64,000 nucleotides of DNA from Malus domestica (Eukaryota; Streptophyta; Magnoliopsida; Rosales; Rosaceae). Within the stretch, counting starts at the first letter, position 1. Each line of letters begins with the position of its first letter. The notes below the pieces were generated by a model. It had not been told where the DNA came from and did no database searches. It saw only the letters and a list, made by a program, of their open reading frames with translations. The stretch spans positions 694,501 to 758,500 of the forward strand of contig NC_091675.1 of the NCBI RefSeq assembly GCF_042453785.1, given 5' to 3'. A program made the translations under genes and the position numbers. This document shows positions 1 to 11,638 of this stretch, piece after piece.

Positions 1-670
1 GCATAAGATGTTCTTTGAGGTTGAGAACCCGATAGCGTGTTTTGTTGGCGTAGAGCTTGGTGAGCTTGTCCCAAGCCTCCTTAGAGGTTTTAGAGGAGGA
101 AATGAGAGATATAATATGTTCAAAGACAGAAGCTAAGATAGCATGTAGTAGGAGCTGATCTTGACGAATCCAGAAGGTGTAGGACACGGCAGAAGAGGCA
201 GCAGGACATGGTTTTGATCCATCAATGTAACCTATCAGGTCATATCCAAGAAGCAGGGCATTAAATTGAGCTCGCCAGGAAGGAAAGTTGGTGGGTGTGA
301 GTTTTAGAGGTAACTGAGCAGCAGCGTTAATGGTGACAGGGGTGGGCAAGGGGAGTGAGTTGGTGGATTTAGCCATGAGGATCGGAAAAAAAAATGCTCG
401 ATGGAGCTTTGTTGCTCTTGATACCAAATTAAGGTTAGTATGAATGTATATTCAGTTATCTTACAAATGATTTACAAGTGCTCTTTATAGGAGCTAGACA
501 ACAATCAATCATTCATGGCTAATGGAAACAATCATGAAAGGTTAATGAACAGCTAGTGGACTAGACACAATCATGAATAGCTAATGGAAGCAATCATGAA
601 AGGACTGCTGATGGACTTAGACGGCTTAGTGGACAAGCAATGAAGAAGATTCCCTTTTAATCCACAACCT
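1..670 (-). mobile_element. Copia LTR retrotransposon remnant, gag end
   Basis: Fossil element cut by the window edge. Read on the minus strand, a gag start lies at 374-376 and runs off the left side. The encoded protein has the plant Copia gag pattern, with motifs such as NFPSWRAQFNALLLGYDLIG and DQLLLHAILASV. Upstream, 414-426 resembles the methionine-tRNA primer binding site (TGGTATCAAGAGC on the minus strand). The stretch from about 430 to 670 is therefore probably its 5' LTR; the outer LTR edge is not defined. Only this end is visible, so completeness and age cannot be judged. Confidence 0.75.
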
Positions 671-1227
671 ATAGGTTGCAAACAAGCAAAACTAGTGCTA
701 AAACCATGAATCTGTAATATGTATTTTAAAAGTACGACCACCACTCAGACATACCAAAAATGCAGGTTTCAAACTGTCAATTGCAAGCTATAATAAAACC
801 TAAAGTGCTCTAATGCAGCATCCACCAAAATAAACATTTACTGATTCCCATATATGCCAAACAACAAGGGCTTGGTTGAATTGCAGGTATACGTGATCTA
901 GCTGCAGAAAGCGACGATATGTTCATTACTTGTATTCCAAGTTGGGTACTTGATCAGACATGCTTTCTGATGCTTCAAAGTCAGCACTTCAGTGCATGCT
1001 GCAATGGCCAGGCAAGCAGAGCATAGTGGAGACTAAATAACTAGCTATGACACTTAAACACAGTCCAAAACAAATTCTATTTCCTGAATGGAATGAGAAG
1101 TATAAAGCAGCTCAAACAGTATGCAGTGAACCCAGCAATAATTGTTCAAGCAAATCCAATTATCGGAACCCAACTCAACGAGCAAAAAGAGTGCTACAAT
1201 TAAAGAAATGGGGAAGCAAAGACTCAC
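671..1227. other. Spacer or intron with no recognised feature
   Basis: This stretch lies between the Copia remnant and the last visible exon of the Lys/Glu-rich gene. It may be an intron of that gene. A 74-codon open frame at 1047-1271 on the plus strand overlaps a minus-strand exon and is judged chance. Confidence 0.4.
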
Positions 1228-4200
1228 CAGAACTGCGCCATTTCGCTACGGAGAATTTGCTGATGAAGTGACTCATAAAATTGCCTAAGTGGGTCCTTCT
1301 GAACTTCAAAATACAACAAAACAATCAGCCAAATAATTTCAAAGCAACATTTCTAAATCCAAATTAAAGAAATAAGAGAAAAAAAGGTAGTTGTTAGTGT
1401 ACCTTCTCGGGAGGGTCCTTCTTCTGATCAGGCAAATCATACACCTTCTTCTCCCTCTTCTTCTTCTCCTCCGTCTCAGCCTCTGGAGCCTTCCTCTTCC
1501 TCCCCTTCTCCTCATCCTCCTCCTCCATTTTTTTCACCTTCTTGTTCTTGATTTCCTTCATCCAAATAACCCGCATTCGTCAGTAAAACAGTAAAATTCA
1601 GTATTTCTCTCAAACAAAACCCAAAATTGAAAACAAAAACAAAAATCAAGAACCTTTTCGGGCCTCGAATTCTAACTCCTTTTCGGCTTCAAACCCAATT
1701 CCTCGTCGCTCTCGCCGCCGTAACCACCTCCGTAACCAGGTCGACGATATCTCCGATTCTGTTTCAGCTCTTGAAAACCAGCAAACAACTTTCCAACAAT
1801 CTCTTGACCAACTGCAACATTCCAACGCAACCTTTCAAACCCCCATCACCTCCCAGTTTGCGTCGTTCCAATCACTACTATTGGAGGAACTACGCCTTCT
1901 GAAATCCACTTTTCCCCCACCTCCGACCACCACCGACTACAACCTATACGGGTTTGGGCCTCTCCCACCCACCCACTTTGGCCACTCTTCCATCGTCAAT
2001 TCCTTTAACCCGGCCCACACCATCCCCTACTACCATTACACCCAGGCCCATTTCCTCTCACCCATACCAGGCTTCTTCCTCCAATTTCTCTCTACACCCG
2101 TCCACCCCGCCCTCATCCTTCTCCCACGCCTTCCACCTCGCACCCAGCCCTCCTTCCACGACCCCCCACCCTCCCTCTCCTTTTACATATCCACCCAACT
2201 CATTACACCCTCTGCCCACATCCATTCCATTACCTTCCCACACTCAACCACACTTCACACCCACCTTTCCTCCCCAACCCCCTCATTTTAAACCTATCAA
2301 AATCGATTTACCACGTTTTACTGGGGATGACCCTTATGGTTGGCTGGCCATGGCTGAAAGATACCTGGACTACTACGAGGTTCCCCCAAATCAATGGGTT
2401 TTGGTGGCAGCCTGTAACTTTGGCGCCGATGCATCGATTTGGATGCTTGGATTCGAACAAAGGTACGGTCGTGACAACTGGAGCCTCTTTGTCGACCTCT
2501 TGCTTCAAAGATTTGGCGGTGGTGACCGTGCTAACATTGAATCTCAGCTCACCCACATTCAACACAAAGGCACCATCGATGAATATATCGCCGACTTTAC
2601 CAAACTGTCTTGTAGGGTGATTGACTGGTCTGAAAACCAGTTGAAACATGTGTTCCTTGGGGGATTACGAGACGACATCCGTCACGATGTCTTGGCTCTC
2701 GAACCCGACTCTCTCCACCAAGCCCAGAAGCTCGCCAAAATCTTTGAAACAAAAAACCAGGCCAAACGTTATACCCGACTCTCTCGCCCTTTCCCATCCT
2801 CCTCCTTCTCGAGACCACCCATTCCCCCCACCACACCTCTTCCCACAGGTCCTCCCCACACTCCATATCACCCACCACAACCCTTCAAACGTTTAAACCC
2901 AACGGAAGTCCAAGATAAAATTCGAAAAAAAGAATGTTTTCATTGTTCAGAGCCTTATACCCCTGGCCACAAATGCAAACATCCAATGATGGTATTATTG
3001 GACATTGATACCCCCGAGGATGATTCCCATGAATTTCAGGATTGTAATCCTGCGGAGGACAACCCCATTGATCACTCTTGTCACATGCTTGAGCTGTTTT
3101 CGATCCCGAACCTTGGATTTGGTCAACCTATGCGATTACGTGGCTCTATTGAATCCACACCCATCAAGGTCCTTATTGACTCCGGCTCTGCTTGTAACCT
3201 TTTGAGCGTCGATATTGCCCAGCAGTTAGGGCTGCAAATTGAGCATATTACTCCAATACCATTCACCACAGCTTCTCACAAACAGGTCACCACCACTATG
3301 CGAGTTCATAATGTGGCTGTCAAATTACAGGATTATACTTTAGTGGGGTCCTTTCTCTTACTCACCATACCTGGTTATGACTTGGTGTTGGGAGCCGAGT
3401 GGCTCGAGTCCCTAGGCTGGATAGGTTGGCATTTTCAACACAAAACCATGCTTTTCACAACACATGGTCACACATACACCCTCCAAGGCCTTTATACGGC
3501 CCACCCACCCTTACACATGTGCCACTCCACTCAATTCCCTTCTTCCACTACTCCCCCACCCCACCGACCCACCTTACCCACCGCCACACCACTTACCCCA
3601 CCATCTAATACCCATCCCGCCCTTTTTTCCCTGTTATCTCAATACCAACATCTCTTTTCTTCCCCTATTGATCTACCACCACCAAGACATATTGACCACA
3701 CGATCCCGTTGCTCCCAGATACCCAACCCATCAATGTTCGGCCCTATCGATACCCTCATTCTCAGAAGGCAGAAATTGAGAAACAAGTGCAGGAACTCCT
3801 CTCATCCGGTGTCATTCGGAACAGCAACAGTCCATTCTCCTCCCCTGTTCTATTGGTCAAAAAGAAAGATGATTCATGGCGTCTTTGCATCGATTATCGA
3901 GCTCTCAACGCTGCTACAATTAAGGATCGTTTCCCAATTCCCGTAGTGGATGAGCTTTTGGATGAATTACATGGTGCTTGCGTCTTCTCCAAACTCGACC
4001 TCCACTCCGGGTACCACCAGATACGAATGTGCACAGAAGACATCGCCAAAACTGCCTTTCGTACACACGACGGTCACTACGAATTCTTGGTAATGCCTTT
4101 TGGATTGTCCAATGCTCCCTCTACTTTTCAAGCCCTTATGAATTCCATTTTCCGTCCGTACTTACGAAAGTTTGTGTTAGTATTTTTTGATGATATTCTT

Positions 4201-6923
4201 GTGTATAGCTCATCTTTGAATACTCACATTTCCCATTTAGAGACCGTTTTCCAACTTCTCTCCACACACAGCTTGAAAGTGAAACTCAGTAAATGTTCCT
4301 TTGGACAACATCAAATTGATTATTTGGGCCATACTATTTCGGGGCATGGTGTTTCTGTGGATACATCTAAAATTGAGGCAATCATCTATTGGCCACGCCC
4401 AGTTTGTATTAAAAGCCTTCGCGGCTTTCTGGGCTTAACAGGTTATTATCGTAAGTTCGTCAAGCATTATGGGGTGCTCGCCAAGCCATTAACAACTATG
4501 TTGCAGCATGGCAACTTTTTATGGACTCCTGAATCTCTTAATGCTTTTGAGACCCTGAAACAGGCCCTCACATCCACTCCAGTTCTTGCTCTTCCTGATT
4601 TTACAAAGCCATTTGTGGTGGAAACTGATGCCTCCGGCACCGGCATCGAAGCAGTATTGTGCCAAGACGGCCACCCAATCGCTTACCTTAGCAAAGCTTT
4701 ATCCGGACGCAATCTCGCTCTCTCCACGTATGATAAAGAGCTCCTAGCTATTGTGGTTGCCGTCCAACACTGGAGACCATATCTGTTAGGACAAAAATTC
4801 TGGATTGTCACAGATCACAAACCCATCAAGTACTTTCTCGAGCAACGCATCACAACCCCACATCAACAGAAATGGCTTGCCAAACTTTTGGGTTATCACT
4901 ATTCGGTTGAATACCGACCGGGATCACAAAATGGTGCTCCTGACTCTCTGTCCCGCCAAGCCGAGCCCATGCAGCTGATGGGTCTCTCCTCTCCCATCTT
5001 GGACTGTATTCCTGCTTTTCAACAAGCTTATGCGACGGATCCTTCTCTTTCAAGTGTCTGGCCTGCTTTATTGTCTTCTCCCGATGCCCTCCACAATGGC
5101 GTCATACACTACAAGCGCCGTATTTATGTTCCTTCTACATCACAATGGCGTCATACAATCCTCGAAGAACTTCATTCTTCCCTACAAGGTGGCCACTCTG
5201 GATTCCTTCGAACCTATCATCGCGTGAAACGCAGTTTTCTTTGGCCCGGCATCCGACGCCACGTCAAGACATTGGTTGCCCACTGCAACGAATGCCAACG
5301 CCAAAATCATGAAACCATCCACCCCCCGGGCCTCTTGCAGCCATTACCCATCCCCAATGGCATTTGGCAAGATATTGCACTTGATTTTGTCGAGGGTTTA
5401 CCTTCTTCACATGGTTACACAGTCATCTTGGTTGTGGTCGACCGTCTAACCAAATATGGTCACTTCATCCCCATCAAACACCCATACACTTCAGCTACAA
5501 TAGCCGACACTTTCATTAAGGAGATTTTCCGTTTACATGGTATGCCCAAATCCATAGTATCCGACCGTGATCCAACGTTTCTCAGCAACTTCTGGAAGGA
5601 ATTTTTCAAACACCAAGGAAGCAAGATCTGCCATAGCTCGGCCTACCACCCTCAATCGGATGGCCAAACGGAAGTACTCAATCGCACTTTGGAGCATTAT
5701 CTCCGATGTTTTTCTGCGGATAAACCAAGCCAGTGGTCTTCCTTCCTGCCATGGGCCGAATGGTGGTATAACACCACCTACCAATCTGCTATCAAGATGT
5801 CCCCCTTTCAAGCCTTGTACGGGGTTCCCCCTCCATCTGTCCACACTTATATCCCTGGCACAACAGCAGTTCAGTCAGTCGATGCTGCACTCCAGGACCG
5901 AGACCAGCTGCTTCGTCTTTTACGGACTAACATTCAGCTTGCCCAAAACAGAATGAAACAACTCCATGATAAAGGTCGGACTGAACGAGAGTTTATGGTC
6001 GGTGATTGGGTCTTTCTCAAGCTTCAACCCTATAGGCAACAATCTGTCGCCATGCGCCATTCCAACAAACTTGCACCTAAGTTTTATGGGCCATTTCAAA
6101 TTCTGGAACGCATTGGCTCGGTGGCTTATCGTCTCAACCTTCCACAGGACTCCAAAATCCACCCTGTTTTCCATGTCTCCTTGCTCAAAAAGAAGGTTGG
6201 CGCAGCGATTCCTACCAGTCCCACCCTTCCACCGATGGACTCCACGGGATTCTTCACATGGCAACCAGACACAATTTTGGACAGAGGCATCTTCAAGAAA
6301 AAGAACAAACCAGTAACTAAATGGTTAATCAAATGGGCCGGACTACCAACGGAAGACGCTACCTGGGAAGAGGCTGATGATATCCTTGCACGTTTTCCTG
6401 ATTTTCAGACCTGAGGACATGTTTCTTCTCAAGCGGGGGGGGGGAGTTGTTAGGACCATATGACTTGGGCCTTTAGCTAGCTCTCTTCCATCATGTGATT
6501 GTTAGCCCTTAACCAAGTTCACTTAAAGCCCAGCCTGTTGTGCTAGGGTTCCCTTGCAGATTGTATATAAATAGATCATTGTAATCTGAAAAGGATATGA
6601 ATGAATGAAATCTGCCTATTTTCCTTTCGAACTCTCTTGTTCTTTCCTTTTCTTTCTGCACTGTTGCTTTGATTTCTAGCTTTCTGTGTATGAGACCGAT
6701 TGGGCCTACCAATGGGCTTATCGGAATCTTGGTCCATCTTCTCCTCCTTCACCTTAGCGGCTTCTCTGTCCTCAGATCTCGCCATTCCATTCGCATTGCC
6801 ACTGCTTTTTGTTGGTTGCTTTTTCTTGCGCTCCAACGCAATCGAACCCAAGCTCTTCTCATCGTCGTTGTCTTCTTCCTCCTCTTTCACCTCCCTCTGC
6901 GGCTTCGCGTCCTTTGGCGGCAT
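1228..6923 (-). CDS. Lys/Glu-rich probable nuclear protein gene, split by a Gypsy element
   Basis: Three minus-strand exons are visible. The first starts at ATG 6923-6921 (MPPKDAKPQREVKEEEEDN) and runs to roughly 6690. The second is about 1409-1557 (EIKNKKVKKMEEEDEEKGR through KKVYDLPDQKKDPPEK, donor GTACAC). The third is 1228-1298 (KDPLRQFYESLHQQILRSEM, then AQFW, donor GTGAGT). The protein is rich in lysine and glutamate and probably nuclear. The DPPE(E/K)xDPLRxFYExL motif recalls an uncharacterised plant family, from memory only. A chromovirus lies between exons one and two, and the exon-one donor next to it could not be placed with a matching phase, so the element may sit in or beside the exon border. 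No C-terminal exon was found before the Copia remnant. The gene may be dead or may continue off the left edge. TGGGCC motifs lie upstream. Confidence 0.55.
1600..6690 (+). mobile_element. Ty3/Gypsy chromovirus
   Basis: Fossil LTR element. A long gag-pol region (main frame 1954-6414) shows, in order: gag core near 2330-2760, a CCHC-type knuckle near 2936-2985, an aspartic protease motif LIDSG near 3171, reverse transcriptase with FFDDILVYS near 4180, RNase H with VETDASG near 4620, an integrase zinc region and core (5190-5800) with YHPQSDGQTE, and a C-terminal chromodomain near 6250-6410. The chromodomain places it among chromoviruses. A purine tract (6434-6446) precedes the 3' LTR, which starts TGTTAGG at 6448. 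I see no 5' LTR at the left, so it appears broken at that end although pol looks largely open. The good state of pol suggests a fairly young insertion. Its orientation is opposite to the host gene around it. Confidence 0.9.
6448..6660 (+). repeat. 3' LTR of the chromovirus
   Basis: It begins TGTTAGGACC just after the polypurine tract. It contains a TATA-like TATATAAATA near 6564 and most likely ends at TGCA near 6660. The right edge is approximate because no second LTR is available for comparison. Confidence 0.6.
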
Positions 6924-7086
6924 CTCTCAAATTTTTCGGAGTGTGAGAAACAAAGGGTTTTGGAGGAAAAATCGCAAGAAAAAAATCGGATGAAGGCGAG
7001 GCTGTGAATTTCGATATTCAAAAAAGGTCAAAAAAAAATCCACTCCTTTTGTGGGGCCGTAGTATTCATTTAGCCAAACTTAACCT

Positions 7087-7136
7087 GGCCCAAATGAAGC
7101 CCAATAACTTAAGTCCAACAAGACCCAATAGGCCCA
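7087..7136 (-). promoter_or_regulatory. Site II (TGGGCC) promoter motifs
   Basis: GGCCCA occurs at 7087-7092 and 7131-7136, with GCCCA copies between them. On the minus strand these read TGGGCC, the site II element of plant housekeeping promoters. They lie 160-215 bp upstream of the ATG of the Lys/Glu-rich gene and probably belong to its promoter. Confidence 0.5.
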
Positions 7137-7808
7137 ACTGTTTTCTTTTTTGTCAATCTATATATTATGTGAAAGACTAATAGGCTAAAAAGATGTTTGA
7201 TATTCAACTATTTTATATAAACAAGAAATTTTATTAAAAGCTCAAGTGCTTCTTGAAAGTGCTTTCTGAAAACATTATGCATGTATTTATACCAAAAAAA
7301 CAATTTTACAAGCTAAAGTCTCTTATAAACAGTTACATCATGTCCAAACCTTCCCTAACCGTGAAGCTTTGCATAACTAATATTTTGGAAAATTAAACAT
7401 TTTAGCATCAATATGACAATATCCCCCCACCCCCACGACTAAGTGGGATGTCAAAGTGTCCAAAAAAGATAGGGACGAACAAAGGTCGGTGACACTCGGT
7501 TGGGGATTAGATTCTGCAACCGAGAATTTATGGCCCAGGCACAAAGCCAACACAACTCACGACTGCACCGCACTGCAAACCTCCTAATTGAGACCCCACC
7601 CCAAAACCCTAGATATATCAAATCATCAAAAACTAGCTTGCTTGGGGAAAAGTTAAGCTCCATTTCCCATACTACTCTTACATCCTCTTGCTGTCAACCC
7701 TGCAATGCCACGTTGCATCTCGAACCAGTGATACAATGTCACGTAGAAGAGGTAATACACGTAATATTATTGTATTATTTGTTGGAAACATCCTACAGTG
7801 ACTTGGCT
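7137..7808. other. Intergenic, AT-rich
   Basis: Spacer between two divergent genes. No gene, TIR element or tandem array was recognised. Short open frames on both strands lack start context or family likeness. Confidence 0.5.
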
Positions 7809-7816
7809 TATATAAT
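7809..7816 (+). promoter_or_regulatory. TATA box
   Basis: TATATAAT lies 50 bp upstream of the ATG of the small membrane-protein gene. That spacing implies a very short leader. Confidence 0.5.
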
Positions 7817-7858
7817 AACATCCTCGCCCTTCAGCTAAATCACAGAAGAAAGGGGTGG

Positions 7859-8197
7859 ATGGAGGAGAGCTTAGCCTCCGTCTCTGCGCCGCCGTCATTT
7901 TTAGTGACTGTAGTCGGCATCGTAGTTGCTTTATTAATATTTTCATCTTACACCAGCAACAAGTCGCAGATGGAAAGAACTCAACTCGGCTTCAATATAT
8001 TTCTCTTTTTTCTGCCCTTGTTGTTGATCGTTGTTGCTAACTATTTTCTCAGATACGGAAACTTTCCAGAGAGAACGAAGGAAGAGGTGGCTGATAAGGC
8101 AGCCGGAGGTGGAGGAGCATCCCCCTGGGGCGTGGCTTTGTTTCTGGGTCTGTTGCTGGTCTTGGTGTCTTGTCAGTCTTATATGCAGTCCAAGTGA
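7859..8197 (+). CDS. Small plant transmembrane protein
   Basis: Single-exon gene of 112 residues. It shows about three hydrophobic segments: residues 13-31 (FLVTVVGIVVALLIFSSYTS), 44-63 (GFNIFLFFLPLLLIVVANYF) and 91-107 (GVALFLGLLLVLVSCQS). A polar loop with GGGG and ASPWG lies before the last one. From memory this matches an uncharacterised plant family with an ERTxxGFNxFLFFLPxLL core and an SPWG motif before a final helix. A membrane location is predicted and the function is unknown. The start is the first ATG after a TATA box 50 bp upstream, and the length fits the family. No intron is needed. Confidence 0.75.
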   Translation: MEESLASVSAPPSFLVTVVGIVVALLIFSSYTSNKSQMERTQLGFNIFLFFLPLLLIVVANYFLRYGNFPERTKEEVADKAAGGGGASPWGVALFLGLLLVLVSCQSYMQSK

Positions 8198-8822
8198 CGG
8201 CCTCACAGGGGTTCTTATCAATAGTTAAGATTATGTAGGTTTTGAGACTCCATGCATCATCATTGTGTAACAATTAATAATGTTCATGGTGTTGTTTTAG
8301 ATTAGAATTATAGTTCATGATCACAGTGTGTCATTGGTTAATAACGAATTAATCATATATCTGGATTATGATGGAGATTCAATTTTGTTTAGAAAAAGAA
8401 ACTTCTTTGGTTAGAAACACTTACGTTGTTTATATTTTTGTTAGAGGAAAGCACTTAAGCTTTTATGACTCAAAATAATTTTTAACTTTCTTTTGCAAAA
8501 CATAGCGAGAAACACTCCAAAAATAAAGCACTCGAGCCTACTAATTCGCACTGCTTAAAGAATCATTCATTGTGAAAATTTACAGAAAAAATGTCTAATA
8601 TCCCAGCAGATGGTAAAAACCTCCATAACTGATCAAATCACCCATGATACAGGCCCAAATGCTAAAAACTGTCAAGATGCTTGACAAACGCTTCTTCCCA
8701 CTTTCCAGCCTAAAGAATGGACGCATAATTTACACAAAAGCTATGAATCCTAAAACTAAAAAACTCCACATGAAGCTACAGTGTGACAATCTACCCTGCC
8801 GGAAGCGGTGCCGAGACAATCA
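8198..8822. other. 3' flanks of two convergent genes
   Basis: AT-rich stretch holding the 3' UTRs of the membrane-protein gene (+) and the coiled-coil gene (-). AATAA-like signals are present. No separate gene was seen. Confidence 0.5.
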
Positions 8823-10388
8823 TCATGATCCGTTCTTCAGTTTGGGTACTTTAAATCTAGATGAGAACAACTTCGGAGTCTCCGAAGTGGTTACAACATC
8901 ATCTGCTTTTCTCTTCGAACTGCCGTTCCCCTGAGATCAACCAGAAACAAAACATCAAATTTGTAATTTTCGTAAAAGAAAAGATCCTTTACTCCACAGG
9001 TTTAGCATTGACGATACAAAATAGCTGAGAGAGAAATAATATTAGAAGTACCTTTTTGGTATCCATTGTAGAATGAGTAAGTTGAGCAGCCGACAAATCT
9101 TTCTTCACAGTTACATTAATTTTATCCTTAGCACTGCTCTTGCCTCTAGCTCTTGTTGTACAACGGTTCAAAACAGGAGTAGACGAAGTACTTGCTGCAT
9201 TTCTTAACAAATCCAAATCCTTTGAAAGTTTCGAAATCTCTTCCTTGAACTTGTTTGAATCAGTCTCCATCTTAGCAACTTTGCTTATTAATATTCCAAT
9301 CTTGTCATCCTTTTCATTATTTGAGGACTGTAACTGCTCCATACTAGCAAGAAGAGTTTGTATCTTTGCATTCGCCTGCTCGAGTTCAGAATTCTTGCTC
9401 TTCAGTTTAGTTTTGTAATCATTTTCCATAAGGTCATACTGATGCCACGCGAAGCTCTTTTCGGAAGCAAGCTTATCACATTGCTGCTTTAAGGTGGTGT
9501 AATTGTTGGAGTGCAGGTCAAACCATGCTTTGAAACCTTCTAACTCACCGTCCGAGTATTCTGCAAGTACAAAAACATCAAGAATAACATCACAAAAACA
9601 GTCCGAATATACACCCACAGACAACAAGTACCTCATAACCTGACTAAAGTTTACCATCTATGGCTCAAATATAAGAGGCCCTTACTAATTTGATAACATG
9701 GGATATTTTTTACGCAAATATCATCGAAATCAAACAATTTCGAGGTGCTTATATAGACAATACAAACCCAATACATTGACCCGAAAAAAGGCAGATTAAC
9801 TCAAATTGCTACTCAAATCGACATGGAACGCTATAAATACCAAACCCAAGTTTTCTTGTTCTTCGAAAAACGGAATTCTATCGAAATCCAACATAATCTT
9901 CAGAAAATCAAGCTGATAAAGCAAGAACCTTTATAACATATACGAAAAGATCAACACTCACCTAACTTGAGTTTGGTGGTGTAAGCCTCTTGTTGCTTCA
10001 TACTATGCGCCCACCCTAACTTGGCCGCCTCAACGGAGCCTTCCATCTCTTTCAATTCCAAATCCACCTTCATCTACACACATAATTACAGGAAACCCAC
10101 ACAAAATTTCAGAAACCCCCCGAAAAATCGGATGCCAATACACGAAACCCTAATTTTACGAAATTGGAAAACTGGGGAAATTACCTGGCGGATTTGATCT
10201 CCCAAGAGATGAAACGCGGAGACCCACTTCTCTTCTTGCACTCTGACGCGATCTTCGAAGACTTTTCTGTCGGCGGTCATCGTCTCGAGCTTCGATTGCT
10301 GGGACCGCAGCAACTGCACCAGAGCGTTGAATATGTTCTGCCAGTTCTGGCGCTGAGAGGCGGAGTCCGGGCGTTCTTTGGTGCCCAT
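8823..10388 (-). CDS. Coiled-coil protein, myosin-heavy-chain-like plant family
   Basis: Four minus-strand exons: 10185-10388, 9962-10073, 9052-9560 and 8823-8930. All junctions are GT-AG and phases agree, giving 310 residues. The N-terminus has a conserved-looking NWQNIFNALVQLLRSQQ block. Residues 30-200 carry heptad-rich charged helices such as ELEQANAKIQTLLASMEQL, so a long coiled coil is predicted. The tail is basic (RARGKSSAKDK, SKRKAD) and ends PKLKNGS. From memory it resembles plant proteins labelled myosin heavy chain-related; I do not claim a motor function and there is no ATPase head. The role is unknown, possibly scaffolding. TGGGCC-type motifs occur near 10615-10637 upstream. Confidence 0.8.
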
Positions 10389-10614
10389 TTGGGAAGAGAA
10401 ATCGCAGAAGAAGGAAAAAAAGATCGGATCTTTGGAGAGCGGAGTTTTGGAGAAGAAGAATACGGCCGTTGGGGAGAGAGCAACAGTAGAGAGTGTAAAG
10501 AGTTGCGGGTTGTCAAAAGAGTTTCAACGGTCGGAAAAAATCACAAAAGGTTTCGTGTTTCAAAGCGAAGCGATATATCAGATGAGATGAGAGAGTGAGT
10601 TGGATTGGGCTGAG

Positions 10615-10637
10615 TTGGGTTGTATAGGACTTGGGCC
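10615..10637 (-). promoter_or_regulatory. TGGGC/TGGGCC motifs upstream of the coiled-coil gene
   Basis: TGGGC occurs near 10615 and TGGGCC at 10632-10637, about 230-250 bp upstream of the ATG at 10388. These resemble site II elements and may drive broad expression. Confidence 0.35.
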
Positions 10638-10907
10638 TTCACCGGGTGTTACTCTTATACTTTAGTCCATGATAATAATAAAAATGATCCTTAAATTTGT
10701 CTACTCTCAGTCATTTGAGATGAATTTTTATTTTACCCCTCAACTAAACAAAAAAGTTGATCAAGTTTAAAAAAAAAAAACCCACCAGTGTAACAAATGA
10801 TATAATTCGAGAACGAAAGAAACTATTAGTAGAGCTTAGAGACAAAAACTAAACTTGTGGTATAGTTAAAGGACATTTGCTACAATTTAGCTTTTCTTTT
10901 ATATAAC

Positions 10908-11200
10908 ATTGAAGTGGAACACAATTAATTGATAACAGTTGGGTGTAGAGAAAAGTTTAGATAATTGGTTAGGTATTTTATTAGGATAGATAGGAACTAA
11001 TGTTGGGTCTAAAGTGATAATTATAATTAAATAAAATAGAATATGGATGTAGAGAATAAATTAGGCGTAAAGATACAAACATTGAAGTGGAACCCCGTGA
11101 AAATTGGATGTAGAGAATAAATGTTGGGTCTAAAGTGATATTTACCTTTACTTTTCCTCTAAATATGAAAAAATATTGAAGTGGAACCCGTGAAAATTGC
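10908..11200. repeat. Shuffled short direct repeats
   Basis: Three modules recur within 300 bp. ATTGAAGTGGAAC occurs near 10908, 11081 and 11174. TGTTGGGTCTAAAGTGATA occurs at 11001 and 11123. GGATGTAGAGAATAAAT occurs near 11045 and 11107. The order and spacing differ, so this is not a simple tandem array; it may be a degraded, partly re-duplicated transposon. Confidence 0.6.
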
Positions 11201-11633
11201 CGGATGGCTAAAAGAATTGAATAAATACGTCGTGGAACTTGCACTTGACTATTCAAAGTCATCAATTAAAGCAATTATCTAAAATTAATCACTTTTGCGT
11301 AGGATTTGTTTATAAATTTCGTGGAAGAATGAGTTTGGACAAGTTCTCCAACTTTTTGAACCACCGGTATGTTATGTTGTCAATAATTTGTTTACCATAT
11401 TATAAACGCATTTGCTGTTGATTATGCGTGGCAAACTTATCTCACACATGTTGCTGACTGTTTTAATTACAAAATATAATAAAATTAACGCGAAAGAAGT
11501 TTACAGAAAGAATTTATGTAATGAATGATGTCCGTTATTAATGCCCAACTGGTTTGTTTTCTAATATGATTTTATATTTTTCACACGTATGCAATGAGTT
11601 AAAATATACAAAATATTTAGTTGTTCACGTATC
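11201..11633. other. Intergenic, AT-rich
   Basis: No gene or defined repeat was seen between the shuffled repeats and the solo LTR. Confidence 0.45.
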
Positions 11634-11638
11634 AGATA

